64,000 bases of DNA. Origin: Turneriella parva DSM 21527 (GTDB lineage: Bacteria; Spirochaetota; Leptospiria; Turneriellales; Turneriellaceae). Below are positions 30,999-39,423 of this stretch, piece by piece. The DNA lies in contig NC_018020.1 of assembly GCF_000266885.1 (NCBI RefSeq), positions 2,666,001 through 2,730,000 on the forward strand, in the 5' to 3' direction. How positions within the stretch are numbered: position 1 is the stretch's first letter; the number at the start of each line of letters is the position of its first letter. The position numbers were made by a program, and so were the translations under genes. The notes under the pieces are model-generated. The model was given only the letters and a program-made list of their open reading frames with translations, did not search any database and was not told the origin of the DNA.

Positions 30999-31541
30999 GC
31001 GCGCAACCTGATCGCCCTTTTCGAACGAATGGTCTTGCACAAAAGCCAGCTGTGGTATCACGCGCATGCGTATGTTCTTGGCAATGCTTGAACGCATGCC
31101 CGGCACCAGTCGCTTAATCGCTTTCATCGTCTGCTGCTGGTCTTTTTCATCGCCCCAGATGCTCACGAAGATTTTCGCAAACGACCCGTCGGGTGATAGC
31201 TCGCAGCGCGTGAAGGTGCAGTAGTCTTTGACCTGCCGTGTGAACGAAGTTGTGTCGGCGTGTTGAAACGGATTGGTTGGGGTGCTGGTCTCTTTTCGGT
31301 CTGCCGCCTCGACAGACATCGGTTCGACTGTGCTCCGTAGCGGTGACTCGGCTTCGCCTTGTCGCACCGCAGGCGTGTCCAGCGTCAGACTCTGGCCATC
31401 GTGGCCTGTGGTTGCCGCGTCGATCGACCTCGTGTCGAGCGCCAACCCTTGGTCATCCTGACCACGGCTCATTTTCTGATAGTAAGTTGCGACCAGGCGA
31501 AAAATCTGGTTTTGCAGGCGTAGGCGCTTAATGTCGTTCAT
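30990..31541 (-). CDS. rbfA: Ribosome-binding factor A with internal insertion
   Basis: 183 residues; typical RbfA has about 110-130. It helps mature the 5' end of 16S rRNA in the 30S subunit. The KH-like fold is split. Residues 1-24 are the first helix (MNDIKRLRLQNQIFRLVATYYQKM) and the fold resumes at about 100 (VKDYCTFTRCELSPDGSFAKIFVSIWGDEK...RVIPQLAFVQDHSFEKGDQV). Between them is an insertion of about 75 hydrophilic residues with two related units (GQDDQGLALDT and GHDGQSLTLDT). It is the last gene of the rimP-nusA-infB-rbfA operon. Confidence 0.85.
   Translation of the reverse strand: MNDIKRLRLQNQIFRLVATYYQKMSRGQDDQGLALDTRSIDAATTGHDGQSLTLDTPAVRQGEAESPLRSTVEPMSVEAADRKETSTPTNPFQHADTTSFTRQVKDYCTFTRCELSPDGSFAKIFVSIWGDEKDQQQTMKAIKRLVPGMRSSIAKNIRMRVIPQLAFVQDHSFEKGDQVARLI
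31362..31475. repeat. Two diverged hairpin repeats inserted in rbfA
   Basis: Two copies of a roughly 36-bp unit, around 31376-31415 and 31436-31475, share the pattern GGYCAnGATGRCC followed by TTGRCGCTSGACACG on the minus strand. Each holds a small palindrome (GGCCA/TGGCC in one, TGGTCA/TGACCA in the other). They stay in frame and code for part of the RbfA insertion. Confidence 0.55.
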
Positions 31542-31556
31542 GGCTTATTTGTGTGC

Positions 31557-31595
31557 TTGCCAATTCGGCAGCGCAATGCGCTGCCGAGCTGGCAA
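31557..31595. terminator. Hairpin between infB and rbfA
   Basis: Stem of 9 bp (31566-31574 with 31578-31586) plus an outer 6 bp (31557-31562 with 31590-31595), separated by a 3x3 internal loop. It begins directly after the infB stop codon and ends 15 bp before the rbfA start. In an operon it may be an attenuator, processing site or mRNA-stability element. Confidence 0.55.
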
Positions 31596-33809
31596 TTACT
31601 TGTTGCCGATTTCTTCAAACGTTCTCTGCGTTTCGACTTTCTCAAAACCTTCGATGATGTCGCCGACTTTCAGATCGTTGAAATTATCGATCAGTATACC
31701 GCATTCGAAGCCTTCTTTGACTTCGCTGACGTCATCTTGAAAGCGTTTGAGCGATTTCAGCGACCCTGTCAGCACGACCGAGCCGTCGCGTATCACACGA
31801 ATTGCATTTGCGCGCTTTAGAAATCCTGATCTGACCGAACAGCCCGCCACGGTGCCCATGCCAGAAATCTTGAATACCTGGCGAACCTCGGCTTCACCGG
31901 TGACACGCTCTGAAATATCGGGCGAAAGCAGGCCGGCGATGGCGAGTTTCATGTCGTCGATCGCCTGGTAGATGATGCTGTAGTTCTTGATCTCGACGCC
32001 TTCTTTCGAAGCAACATCGCGAACCTTCGCGTTCGCTCGGGCATTGAAAGTGATGATTGTCGCTTTCGCTGCCGAAGCGAGCATCACATCGCTCTCGCTG
32101 ATTTCGCCGGTTGAACCCATGATCACGCGCACGCGTACTTCGTCGCTCGAGAGTTTTTCGAGTGAAGAGGTAAGTGCTTCGACAGAGCCACGAACGTCGC
32201 CTTTAATGATGACCTTGTATTCTTTGACTTTGCCTTCTTCGATCGTCTCGTTGAAGTTTTCAAGTTTAACTTTCTTAACCTGCTGCGCCTGCTGGTGGCG
32301 TGCGAGTTCTTGGCGCTTGTCGGCAATCTCACGCGCTTCGCGTTCGGTTGCCATCACGTTCAGAATGTCACCCGAATTCGGCACACCTGAAAGACCCAGA
32401 ATTTCAACAGGCGTTGCAGGGCCTGCTTCTTTGACAGACTGGCCGCGGTCATTATACATCGCCCGAATTTTGCCGCCTTCAAGGCCTACCACAAATGCGT
32501 CGCCGATTTTGAGCGTGCCGTTACGCACGAGTATCGTCGCCACGGGGCCGCGACCCTGATCGAGTTTGGCTTCGACGACCGTGCCGGTTGCCCGTTTCTT
32601 CGGGTTGGCCGTGACTTCCATGACTTCGGCCTGCGCGAGAATCGCATCTTCGAGTTTGTCGAGGTTCAACTTCTGCAATGCTGAAATAGGCACGAAGGGA
32701 GTTGTGCCACCCCAGTCTTCAGAGAGAATTTCAAATTTCGCCAGGTCTTGCTTTATGCGATCAATGTTTGCTGAAGGTTTATCGATCTTGTTTACAGCGA
32801 CGATAATCGGCACTTTGGCGTCTTTCGCGTGTGAAATTGCTTCTTCGGTCTGTGGCATGACGCCGTCGTCGGCTGCGACAACCAGTACGACAATGTCGGT
32901 AACCTGTGCACCGCGTGCGCGCATCGCTGAGAAGGCTGCGTGACCCGGTGTATCCAAAAAGGTGATTTTCCCTTTCGGACGCGTGACCTGGTACGCACCG
33001 ATGTGCTGCGTGATACCGCCGGCTTCAGTCGCGACGACATCGGTTTCTCGCAGCGCGTCGAGAAGTTTGGTCTTACCGTGGTCAACGTGGCCCATGATCG
33101 TGACCACCGGTGGGCGCTGCACGAGATCTGCAGCCTCATCGCTTTCTTCTTGTATCAGTGTTTCTTCGTAGAGTGAAATTACTTCGACCGTGCAGCCATA
33201 TTCGGCAGAAAGCAGGGTCGCCGTCTCGGCATCGATCGACTGCGTGATGGTCGCCATAACGCCCATTTGCATCAGTTTTGCGATAATTTCAGGCGCGCGC
33301 ACGTTGAGCTTTTTCGCCAGCTCGCCAACCTGAACAAATTCGGTAATTTTGATGCGCGATGGTACAGACGAAGTCGCCTGCGTGGCTTCGGGGCGACCAC
33401 GTTCGCGCGATTTCTGGCCAATAAAGAATTTTTTATGCTCTTCTTTTTTCAGAATGTCTTCGCGCAGGTTCGATTTCTTCTTGTCTGCGCCGGGTTTAAC
33501 ATTCGGGCCTTTCTTGACTTCGCGTTCTTCTGCCTCGGTCTTGGGCTGCCGCTCGTCTTGTACGAACACGGTTCGGGGTTTTGGTGGCACGCGCTCGGCC
33601 GGGCGTTTCGGTGCGGCGGTGGCCGGGGCTGAGGTCGCTGCAGGCTTTTGCGCGGCAACCTGCGGCTGCTCGGGCTGAACCTTGCGTTCTTCTTCGCGCT
33701 TCTGGTCTTGTTGTACCTTTTGCGCGCTGATTTTGCCCGCGATTGAGTCTTTTGAAGAATTGCCTTTGAGAACAATCTTCTTGGGCGTTAGTTTAATTTT
33801 TTCTGCCAT
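31596..33809 (-). CDS. infB: Translation initiation factor IF-2
   Basis: 737 residues. The N-terminal 150 residues are Lys/Glu/Pro/Ala-rich and variable. The IF2_N part follows (about 155-230: [42 protein letters not shown]). The GTPase domain has G1 GHVDHGKT (about 240), the G2 region [11 protein letters not shown]3 DTPGHAAF, G4 NKIDKP and G5 SAL. Then the beta-barrel domain II, domain III (about 510-620) and the fMet-tRNA-binding C-terminal barrel ([20 protein letters not shown]...[23 protein letters not shown]). Located 33 bp after nusA in the conserved operon. Confidence 0.97.
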   Translation of the reverse strand: MAEKIKLTPKKIVLKGNSSKDSIAGKISAQKVQQDQKREEERKVQPEQPQVAAQKPAATSAPATAAPKRPAERVPPKPRTVFVQDERQPKTEAEEREVKKGPNVKPGADKKKSNLREDILKKEEHKKFFIGQKSRERGRPEATQATSSVPSRIKITEFVQVGELAKKLNVRAPEIIAKLMQMGVMATITQSIDAETATLLSAEYGCTVEVISLYEETLIQEESDEAADLVQRPPVVTIMGHVDHGKTKLLDALRETDVVATEAGGITQHIGAYQVTRPKGKITFLDTPGHAAFSAMRARGAQVTDIVVLVVAADDGVMPQTEEAISHAKDAKVPIIVAVNKIDKPSANIDRIKQDLAKFEILSEDWGGTTPFVPISALQKLNLDKLEDAILAQAEVMEVTANPKKRATGTVVEAKLDQGRGPVATILVRNGTLKIGDAFVVGLEGGKIRAMYNDRGQSVKEAGPATPVEILGLSGVPNSGDILNVMATEREAREIADKRQELARHQQAQQVKKVKLENFNETIEEGKVKEYKVIIKGDVRGSVEALTSSLEKLSSDEVRVRVIMGSTGEISESDVMLASAAKATIITFNARANAKVRDVASKEGVEIKNYSIIYQAIDDMKLAIAGLLSPDISERVTGEAEVRQVFKISGMGTVAGCSVRSGFLKRANAIRVIRDGSVVLTGSLKSLKRFQDDVSEVKEGFECGILIDNFNDLKVGDIIEGFEKVETQRTFEEIGNK

Positions 33810-33842
33810 GCGCGCTTTCCACTATAGGTCAATAGACGTGAA

Positions 33843-35246
33843 TCAAGCCTTTGGCTCAGCGTCAAGTTCTTGCCCTTCTGTGGTTTCTACCTCTTCTTCA
33901 CCTTCTTCGAACTCGACGTTCTCAGAAATAATTTCCATGATGCGCTTTGCTGTTGCGCGTCCCATACCTTCGATCTGTATCAGGTCTTCTTCGCCCATCG
34001 AAACCAGGTCTTCGATGTAGCGAATGTTGTTATCCTGAAGTATGCGGATAATTCGCGGTGCGAGACCCGGCAGCGCTGTGAGCGGAGTGCCGGTTTCTTC
34101 TTCGACTTCTTCAACCGGTGCGGCGACTTCGAAGATTTCATCGAGACGCTTGCGCGCTTCGGGCGAAGCCATTTCTGCAGAGAACTGCGATTCAGATTTG
34201 ACATCGATCTTGTAGCCAGTCACGTACGATGCGATCTTCACGTTCGTGCCTTCGCGGCCAATCGCGATTGCGAGATCTTTGTCGGGTACCACAGCGAGCG
34301 CTTCGTGCGATGTCGGGTCGACCTTCACTAGGCTGGGCTGAGCCGGGGTGAGCGCGTTGGTGATAAATTCACGCGGGTCATTGGCATATTCGACGATGTC
34401 AATGCGCTCGGTGCCGAGCTCGCGCACAATTGCCTGAATGCGCACGCCGCGCACACCGACGCAGGCGCCGACAGGGTCGACGTTTGAACGTTCTGAAGTC
34501 ACGACGACTTTTGAACGTTCGCCGGGAATTCGGCCAATCGTCTTGATGATGACGATTTTCTCAAAAATTTCGGGGACTTCTTTCTCAAATAATTTCTGCA
34601 CGAACATGCGGTCGGCGCGCGAAACGATGACGCGCAGCGGGCCGCCACCTTTGTCTTGTTCTATAGAATGCAGCAGAACTTTGATCTTGTCTTCAACCCG
34701 GTAACGCTCTTTGGGAATCTGGTGCTTTACCGGCATAATCGCTTCAACTTTGCCCAGGTCGACATAAACCGTATCGCCGCGTTTGCGCAAAATATAACCG
34801 TTCATGATTTCGCCGATCTTGTCTTCATACGCTTCGCGAACCTTGTTCTGTTCGAGCTGGCGCAGGCGCTGCGAAACGATCTGCATCGCCGTCTGCGCAG
34901 CTATGCGACCGAATTCAAGCGGATATTCGACGATGTCGAGTTCTTCGCCGATCTGTACGTCGGGCTTCACCTTGCGCGCATCGTCGATATGAATCTGCAT
35001 ACCAGGCAAAACAACGTTATCGACAACGACACGGCGCGCGACGACGTACACGTCGTCTTTTTCTTTGTCCATGACGATGCTGACGTTTTCAGTCGTGCGG
35101 TATTTACGTTTATACGCTGCGATGAGGCCCGCCTCAACAACTTCGAGTATTTCTTGTCTGTCAAAGCCCTTGTCGGCGGTAACCTGCTGAATATCTTCAA
35201 AGAATGAACGTCTTTTTTCCGCGACGACTTTTTTTGCTCTTGCCAT
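33843..35246 (-). CDS. nusA: Transcription elongation factor NusA
   Basis: 467 residues. NusA binds RNA polymerase and modulates pausing, termination and antitermination. Order: N-terminal polymerase-binding domain (about 1-130), S1 domain (about 132-200, GEIMNGYILRKRGDTVYVDLGKVEAIMPVKHQIPKERYRVEDKIKVLL), KH1 and KH2 (about 200-345, with GACVGVRGVRIQAIVRELGTERIDIVEYANDP and AIGREGTNVKIASYVTGYKIDV), and one C-terminal helix-hairpin-helix unit (LPGLAPRIIRILQDNNIRYIEDLVSMGEEDLIQIEGMGRATAKRIMEII). An acidic tail closes it. Lies 21 bp after rimP. Confidence 0.97.
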   Translation of the reverse strand: MARAKKVVAEKRRSFFEDIQQVTADKGFDRQEILEVVEAGLIAAYKRKYRTTENVSIVMDKEKDDVYVVARRVVVDNVVLPGMQIHIDDARKVKPDVQIGEELDIVEYPLEFGRIAAQTAMQIVSQRLRQLEQNKVREAYEDKIGEIMNGYILRKRGDTVYVDLGKVEAIMPVKHQIPKERYRVEDKIKVLLHSIEQDKGGGPLRVIVSRADRMFVQKLFEKEVPEIFEKIVIIKTIGRIPGERSKVVVTSERSNVDPVGACVGVRGVRIQAIVRELGTERIDIVEYANDPREFITNALTPAQPSLVKVDPTSHEALAVVPDKDLAIAIGREGTNVKIASYVTGYKIDVKSESQFSAEMASPEARKRLDEIFEVAAPVEEVEEETGTPLTALPGLAPRIIRILQDNNIRYIEDLVSMGEEDLIQIEGMGRATAKRIMEIISENVEFEEGEEEVETTEGQELDAEPKA

Positions 35247-35267
35247 TTTCTCTCCTGGGTTCTTCTG

Positions 35268-35798
35268 CTACACGTCGAGGTGCAGTCTGATTTTTTTGAT
35301 ATCGTGCCATGCTACCCGGTGGGTCGGCAGGCTCTTGAGTTTTTTGGGTGTGTATTTCTTGCGGTTTGCCTTGCAGTCGGCGACGTTGAAGGTCACGTAT
35401 TCGCCTTCGATCTGTTCGGTCTTGAGAATTTCTGAGAGCGTTTTGCCCGTTTCGGCAACGAAGGTGACGTTGACCGGCAAGGCGCTGAAGCGTTTCACTT
35501 CGGCGAGTGACTTCAGCTCGCGTTCTGCGCCGGCTGAAGCGACCTCGAGCGAATAGTTCAGATTAATGCCGCTCGCTTTCTCCATTTCGTCGAGCGCGTC
35601 GCGCAGCGCGCGGGCATACGTCTCGCAATCGCGGATATTAACTGAACCATGCGGGTCAGATTCTTTATCGAGGTCGATTACAATGCGCGTATTGCCTTTT
35701 GTATGAAAAAAAGCGATCTTGTGCAGTGCGAGTTCTGGCGGCAACGCAGCCTTCGCGCATTCTGTGACCTTTTGTTCTGTAATTTCAGCGATATTCAT
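35268..35798 (-). CDS. rimP: Ribosome maturation factor RimP
   Basis: 176 residues from ATG 35798; an in-frame TTG at 35831 would add 11 residues through a run of nine T. RimP assists 30S assembly. The N-terminal domain shows NTRIVIDLDKESDPHGSVNIRDCETYARALRDALDEMEKASGINLNYSLEVASAGAERELKS, i.e. the D.DxxxGVxxxDC...YxLEVSSPG pattern, here with Ala-Ser-Ala-Gly in place of the usual SSPG. The C-terminal SH3-like part is divergent (KKYTPKKLKSLPTHRVAWHDIKKIRLHLDV). First gene of the rimP-nusA-infB-rbfA operon. Confidence 0.88.
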   Translation of the reverse strand: MNIAEITEQKVTECAKAALPPELALHKIAFFHTKGNTRIVIDLDKESDPHGSVNIRDCETYARALRDALDEMEKASGINLNYSLEVASAGAERELKSLAEVKRFSALPVNVTFVAETGKTLSEILKTEQIEGEYVTFNVADCKANRKKYTPKKLKSLPTHRVAWHDIKKIRLHLDV

Positions 35799-35947
35799 GT
35801 CAAAAAAAAAGCGGCATTCGCCACTTTTCAACTATCCAAAAGTAAGCGCAGAGACATGCTGTCAAACCTATCGTTAGTTGGCGGGTTTGCTGCGCAGGCC
35901 CAGAAGCGCACTACTGCACAGAACTGCGCTAAATCCTCATTATATGC

Positions 35948-35975
35948 TTGACCCGTACCCGTGATGTGACATAAT
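35948..35975 (+). promoter_or_regulatory. Sigma-70-like promoter before STAS gene
   Basis: TTGACC (35948-35953) and CATAAT (35970-35975) are separated by 16 bp. The ATG of the STAS gene lies 18 bp downstream of the -10, so the leader would be very short. Confidence 0.6.
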
Positions 35976-35993
35976 GTCGTTCAGCGACGCACC

Positions 35994-36320
35994 ATGGAAC
36001 CCACGACCGATCGCCCCGTAGCTATTCTCGCCTTTTCAGGCGCCATTCGGCCGCATGACGTCTATGAATTAGAAGATAATCTGGCAAGCCTGGGAAACAA
36101 AGGCACTTACAAGGTTATCGCCGATCTGAGCCGCGTTGAGCACCTGAGCAGCTCGGCGCTTGGCGTGCTCGCACGTTTTTCTGAATTGTGCCGTGCCCAC
36201 CACGGCGAACTACGGCTTGTGGTGACCGAGCCGGGAGTACTCAACCTTCTGCAGGTGACCATGCTCGACAAAGTCTTCGAGATTTATGCGTCGCTCGAAG
36301 AAGCCGAAGAAGATTTCTGA
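35994..36320 (+). CDS. STAS-domain anti-sigma-factor antagonist-like protein
   Basis: 108 residues, a single STAS domain: PVAILAFSGAIRPHDVYELEDNLASLGNKGTYKVIADLSRVEHLSSSALGVLARFSELCRAHHGELRLVVTEPGVLNLLQVTMLDKVFEIYASLEEA. The phosphorylatable Ser is expected in the HLSSSALG loop (about residues 52-54). Such proteins bind anti-sigma kinases and are reset by PP2C phosphatases of the type encoded at 6350-8521. It precedes trpB by 14 bp. Functional link to trpB is not apparent; they may simply share a transcript. Confidence 0.88.
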   Translation: MEPTTDRPVAILAFSGAIRPHDVYELEDNLASLGNKGTYKVIADLSRVEHLSSSALGVLARFSELCRAHHGELRLVVTEPGVLNLLQVTMLDKVFEIYASLEEAEEDF

Positions 36321-36334
36321 CAAACCGAGGATCT

Positions 36335-37672
36335 ATGGCAGCAAAGAAAAAGCCGGCAAAGGCGAAAGCCAAGCCCAAAGCTGAAGCAAGTAAGAAAATT
36401 GAAATCCCCGAAGGGTATTTTGGCGAATTTGGCGGCAGGTTTGTCTCTGACCTGCTGATTCCCGCGCTCGATGAGCTGAGCGCAGCCTGGAAAAAATTCA
36501 GCAACGATAAAAAATTTCAGAAAGAATTGCTCGGGCTATACAATGACTATGCCGGGCGCCCTTCGCTTCTGACCTACGCGGCGAATTTGTCGCAGCGCTA
36601 CCAGGCGCAGATTTATCTGAAGCGCGAAGACCTGTTGCACACCGGGTCGCACAAGATCAATAACACACTCGGGCAGGCGCTTCTCGCGCAAAAGATGAAA
36701 AAGAAGCGCATTATCGCCGAAACCGGGGCAGGGCAGCACGGTGTTGCGACAGCGACCGCGGCGGCGCTGATGAAGATTCCCGCGCATGTCTATATGGGTT
36801 CAGAAGACCTTAGGCGCCAGGCGCTGAATGGCTTTCGCATGCGGCTTCTCGGTGCGACAGTTTCTGGAGTCGGCGGCGAACACGGCACGCTGCGCGACGC
36901 GGTCAATGAAGCGCTGCGCGATTGGGCGAAAAACGTCGATGACACGTATTACCTCATCGGTTCTGCGATTGGTCCGCACCCTTACCCGACAATGGTGCGC
37001 ACGCTGCAATCGGTGATCGGCCGTGAAGCGCGCCAGCAGATTTTGAAAGCCGAAGGCAGGTTACCGCAGGCGGTATTTTCATGCGTCGGCGGTGGTTCAA
37101 ATGCGCTCGGCATGTTTTACGGATTTCTGAAAGACACGAAGGTGCAGCTGATCGGCGCCGAAGCCGGCGGCCGCGCGCTGACCCCCGGTAACCATTCGGC
37201 TTCGCTTACCGCCGGCAAACCCGGCGTGCTGCAGGGGGCAATGACCTACATCATTCAGACTCCCGATGGCCAGGTGCAAGACGTGCATTCGATATCAGCG
37301 GGTCTTGATTATCCCGGTGTGGGGCCTGAGCATGCATATCTCTTGAAACAAGGTAGAACCGAATACGTTGCTGTGCGCGACAAGGCCGCGCTCGAAGCGT
37401 TTCAAGAGCTGGCGCAAGAAGAGGGCATCATTCCCGCGCTCGAGTCGGCGCATGCCGTCGCCGCTGCGAAGAACTACATCGCCGATCTGCGCAAGCAGGG
37501 AAAAAAGAATCCTTTGATTCTGATCTGTCTTTCGGGTCGCGGCGACAAAGACGTGCAAGAGGTCGAACGCCTGCTCGCGCTGCCGCAAGAGCCTGAACTG
37601 CCCGAAGACGCGCCTGCCGCACCGCAGTTCAATACGGTTCCGACAGTGAAAGTGGTAGCGGCCGGCGAATAA
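36335..37672 (+). CDS. trpB: Tryptophan synthase beta chain with basic N-terminal extension
   Basis: 445 residues from ATG 36335. TrpB condenses indole with serine. The N-terminal 22 or so residues are Lys/Ala/Pro repeats (MAAKKKPAKAKAKPKAEASK), absent from usual TrpB. The enzyme starts at IPEGYFGEFGGRFVSDLLIPALDEL. The PLP lysine lies in REDLLHTGSHKINN, and the catalytic Glu in AETGAGQHGVATAT. The Ser-phosphate loop is CVGGGSNALGMF. DVHSISAGLDYPGVGPEH fits the TrpB1 type. A C-terminal tail of about 25 residues is extra. No trpA follows; ispF comes after a 19-bp hairpin. Confidence 0.95.
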   Translation: MAAKKKPAKAKAKPKAEASKKIEIPEGYFGEFGGRFVSDLLIPALDELSAAWKKFSNDKKFQKELLGLYNDYAGRPSLLTYAANLSQRYQAQIYLKREDLLHTGSHKINNTLGQALLAQKMKKKRIIAETGAGQHGVATATAAALMKIPAHVYMGSEDLRRQALNGFRMRLLGATVSGVGGEHGTLRDAVNEALRDWAKNVDDTYYLIGSAIGPHPYPTMVRTLQSVIGREARQQILKAEGRLPQAVFSCVGGGSNALGMFYGFLKDTKVQLIGAEAGGRALTPGNHSASLTAGKPGVLQGAMTYIIQTPDGQVQDVHSISAGLDYPGVGPEHAYLLKQGRTEYVAVRDKAALEAFQELAQEEGIIPALESAHAVAAAKNYIADLRKQGKKNPLILICLSGRGDKDVQEVERLLALPQEPELPEDAPAAPQFNTVPTVKVVAAGE

Positions 37673-37699
37673 TCGCTGGCGCGATTATTCGCCGGCCGC
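37658..37699. terminator. Perfect 19-bp hairpin at trpB stop
   Basis: Arms 37658-37676 and 37681-37699 pair exactly around a TGGC loop. The last four sense codons and the TAA stop of trpB (37670-37672) lie inside the left arm. No U-tract follows. The next gene starts 28 bp downstream. Confidence 0.7.
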
Positions 37700-37726
37700 A
37701 TATATGAAAATCGGTTCGCCGCACAG

Positions 37727-38239
37727 ATGTCATCAGTGACAGCGTCAAACCCAGCGACGTCCTGTCGCATTGGACTCGGCTACGATATACACAAAACCGG
37801 GCCGGGCGATCATGTTTGGTTGGGGGGAGTCAAAATCGATGCGGCGTTTTCGCTGGTCGGGCATTCTGACGCCGATGTGCTGCTGCATGCCGTGACCGAT
37901 GCGATTCTCGGCGCACTTGGTGATGCAGATATTGGCCACTACTTTCCCCCGTCAGATGAACAGAACCGTCACAGAAAAAGCTCTGACTTTGTGCGCTTTG
38001 CGGCAGAACGTATGCAATCCGCCGGTTACAAAATCGGCAACGTCGACTGCAATGTAATTTGTGAACTGCCGCGCATCGCGCCGGTGCGTGAGGTGGTCAG
38101 AGAATCGCTCGCCGACTTGCTGGGCGCGTCGAAGTCGCAGGTGAGCGTCAAAGGGCGCACCAACGAAAAACAAGATGCCGTGGGCGAAGGGCGCGCCGTC
38201 GTCTGCCAGGCAATCGTCTTACTCGTACCCGCAACATGA
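37727..38239 (+). CDS. ispF: 2-C-methyl-D-erythritol 2,4-cyclodiphosphate synthase
   Basis: 170 residues. A zinc enzyme of the MEP isoprenoid pathway. Motifs: RIGLGYDIHKTGPGDHVWLGGVKI (metal-binding Asp and His in GYDIH), LVGHSDADVLLHAVTDAILGALGDADIGHYFPPSD, then NVDCNVICELPRIAP and VSVKGRTNEKQDAVGEGRAVVCQAIVLL. A 13-residue N-terminal extension precedes the usual start. The gene overlaps the MFS gene by four bases (ATGA). The family usually sits next to ispD; here ispD is not adjacent. Confidence 0.95.
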   Translation: MSSVTASNPATSCRIGLGYDIHKTGPGDHVWLGGVKIDAAFSLVGHSDADVLLHAVTDAILGALGDADIGHYFPPSDEQNRHRKSSDFVRFAAERMQSAGYKIGNVDCNVICELPRIAPVREVVRESLADLLGASKSQVSVKGRTNEKQDAVGEGRAVVCQAIVLLVPAT

Positions 38240-39405
38240 GCCCGTATATTGTTCTGCTCGCGCTTGCGCAGGCGATTCTGCAATCTTCAAATATTCACCT
38301 GACCACGACAGGCTCGCTTGTGGCGCTGGCGCTCACGCAGAATGAATCGCTTTCAACGTGGCCAGCGTCGGTTTCGATCAGCGTGATGCTGCTTATCACG
38401 ATACCCGCGTCACTCATTATGGCACGTTACGGTCGTAAGGCGGGTTTTGTCGGGGCAATCGTCGTGGGCACATTCGGAGCATTCGCCACGGTCATCGGCA
38501 TCACAGAGCAGAGTTTTGCGTGGTTCATCGGTGGGGCCGCGCTGATGGGTGCAACTCTCGCATTTGCCAATTTTCTGCGCTTTGCCGCCGTCGAACTCGT
38601 TGGCAGCGAGTGGCGTGCGCGCGCGATCTCTTATGTTCTCACCGGTGGCGTGGTCGCTGCCATCGTCGGCCCCTACCTTTCAAAATGGGGATATACCCTG
38701 GTGCCGCAGCATGGCTTCGCAGGGGGATATCTCTTGCTGCTGCCTCTTTTTGCCCTGGCGCTCATTCTGCTGCTCTTCGTCAGGTTTCGGCCGCCGACGA
38801 CAAAGCCGGCGGCAGTCAGAAATTCTCTCGGGCACCTGTTGCAGAGCCGCCGTTTTCTGACGCTGGTTTTTCTGGGCGCGGGAGCTTACGTGGTGATGGC
38901 GATGATCATGACGGCGACACCGCTGGCGATGCACCACCACCATCTCGGCTTTGAAGCGACGACCGAGGTGATTCGTTCGCACATTCTGGGCATGTTCGTG
39001 CCTTCTTTTTTTACCGGCCATCTGATTCACCGCTTCGGCGTTCGCCGCATTGTGATCTCTGGCGCGATTCTTTACGGCGTCTGTATTCTCATCAATTTTC
39101 AGCCACCTTCTTACTGGACATTCATGTCTGCGCTGATTCTGCTCGGCATCGGCTGGAACTTTCTGTTCGTTTCGGCGAGCCAGCTACTCACGACTCTCGT
39201 CGAACCTGAGCACCAGAGCGCCGCGCAGGCACTCAATGATTTTGTCATCGCGGGTGGCACTGCCGCTGCAATTGCGATGACCGGTGCATTACACCATTTT
39301 GCCGGCTGGCAGGTGCTAAACCTCTGGTCGGCTCCGCTGGTTGCCTTGCTGGCGGTCGCGGGTTATTCTCTCGGCAAGCAACGGCCAACCAACAAGGCAG
39401 CGTAG
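38236..39405 (+). CDS. MFS transporter
   Basis: 389 residues with about 12 membrane helices. The cytoplasmic loop motif between helices 2 and 3 is seen as MARYGRKAGFVGA (about 56-68). A central polar loop (RFRPPTTKPAAVRNSLGHLLQSRRFL) separates the halves, and the second half begins LVFLGAGAYVVMAMIMTATPLAMHHHHLGF, with a cluster of four His, and GHLIHRFGVRRIVISG. The substrate cannot be told. It is translationally coupled to ispF, a coupling with no known metabolic logic. Convergent with the next gene, 18 bp apart. Confidence 0.85.
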   Translation: MSPYIVLLALAQAILQSSNIHLTTTGSLVALALTQNESLSTWPASVSISVMLLITIPASLIMARYGRKAGFVGAIVVGTFGAFATVIGITEQSFAWFIGGAALMGATLAFANFLRFAAVELVGSEWRARAISYVLTGGVVAAIVGPYLSKWGYTLVPQHGFAGGYLLLLPLFALALILLLFVRFRPPTTKPAAVRNSLGHLLQSRRFLTLVFLGAGAYVVMAMIMTATPLAMHHHHLGFEATTEVIRSHILGMFVPSFFTGHLIHRFGVRRIVISGAILYGVCILINFQPPSYWTFMSALILLGIGWNFLFVSASQLLTTLVEPEHQSAAQALNDFVIAGGTAAAIAMTGALHHFAGWQVLNLWSAPLVALLAVAGYSLGKQRPTNKAA

Positions 39406-39423
39406 CCACCCCGGCGGTCGGCT

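Noticed and set aside
35799-35947. Gene in the gap between rimP and the STAS gene
   Set aside because: No frame with a start signal and coding-like composition; the gap holds the promoter at 35948 and probably the rimP promoter.
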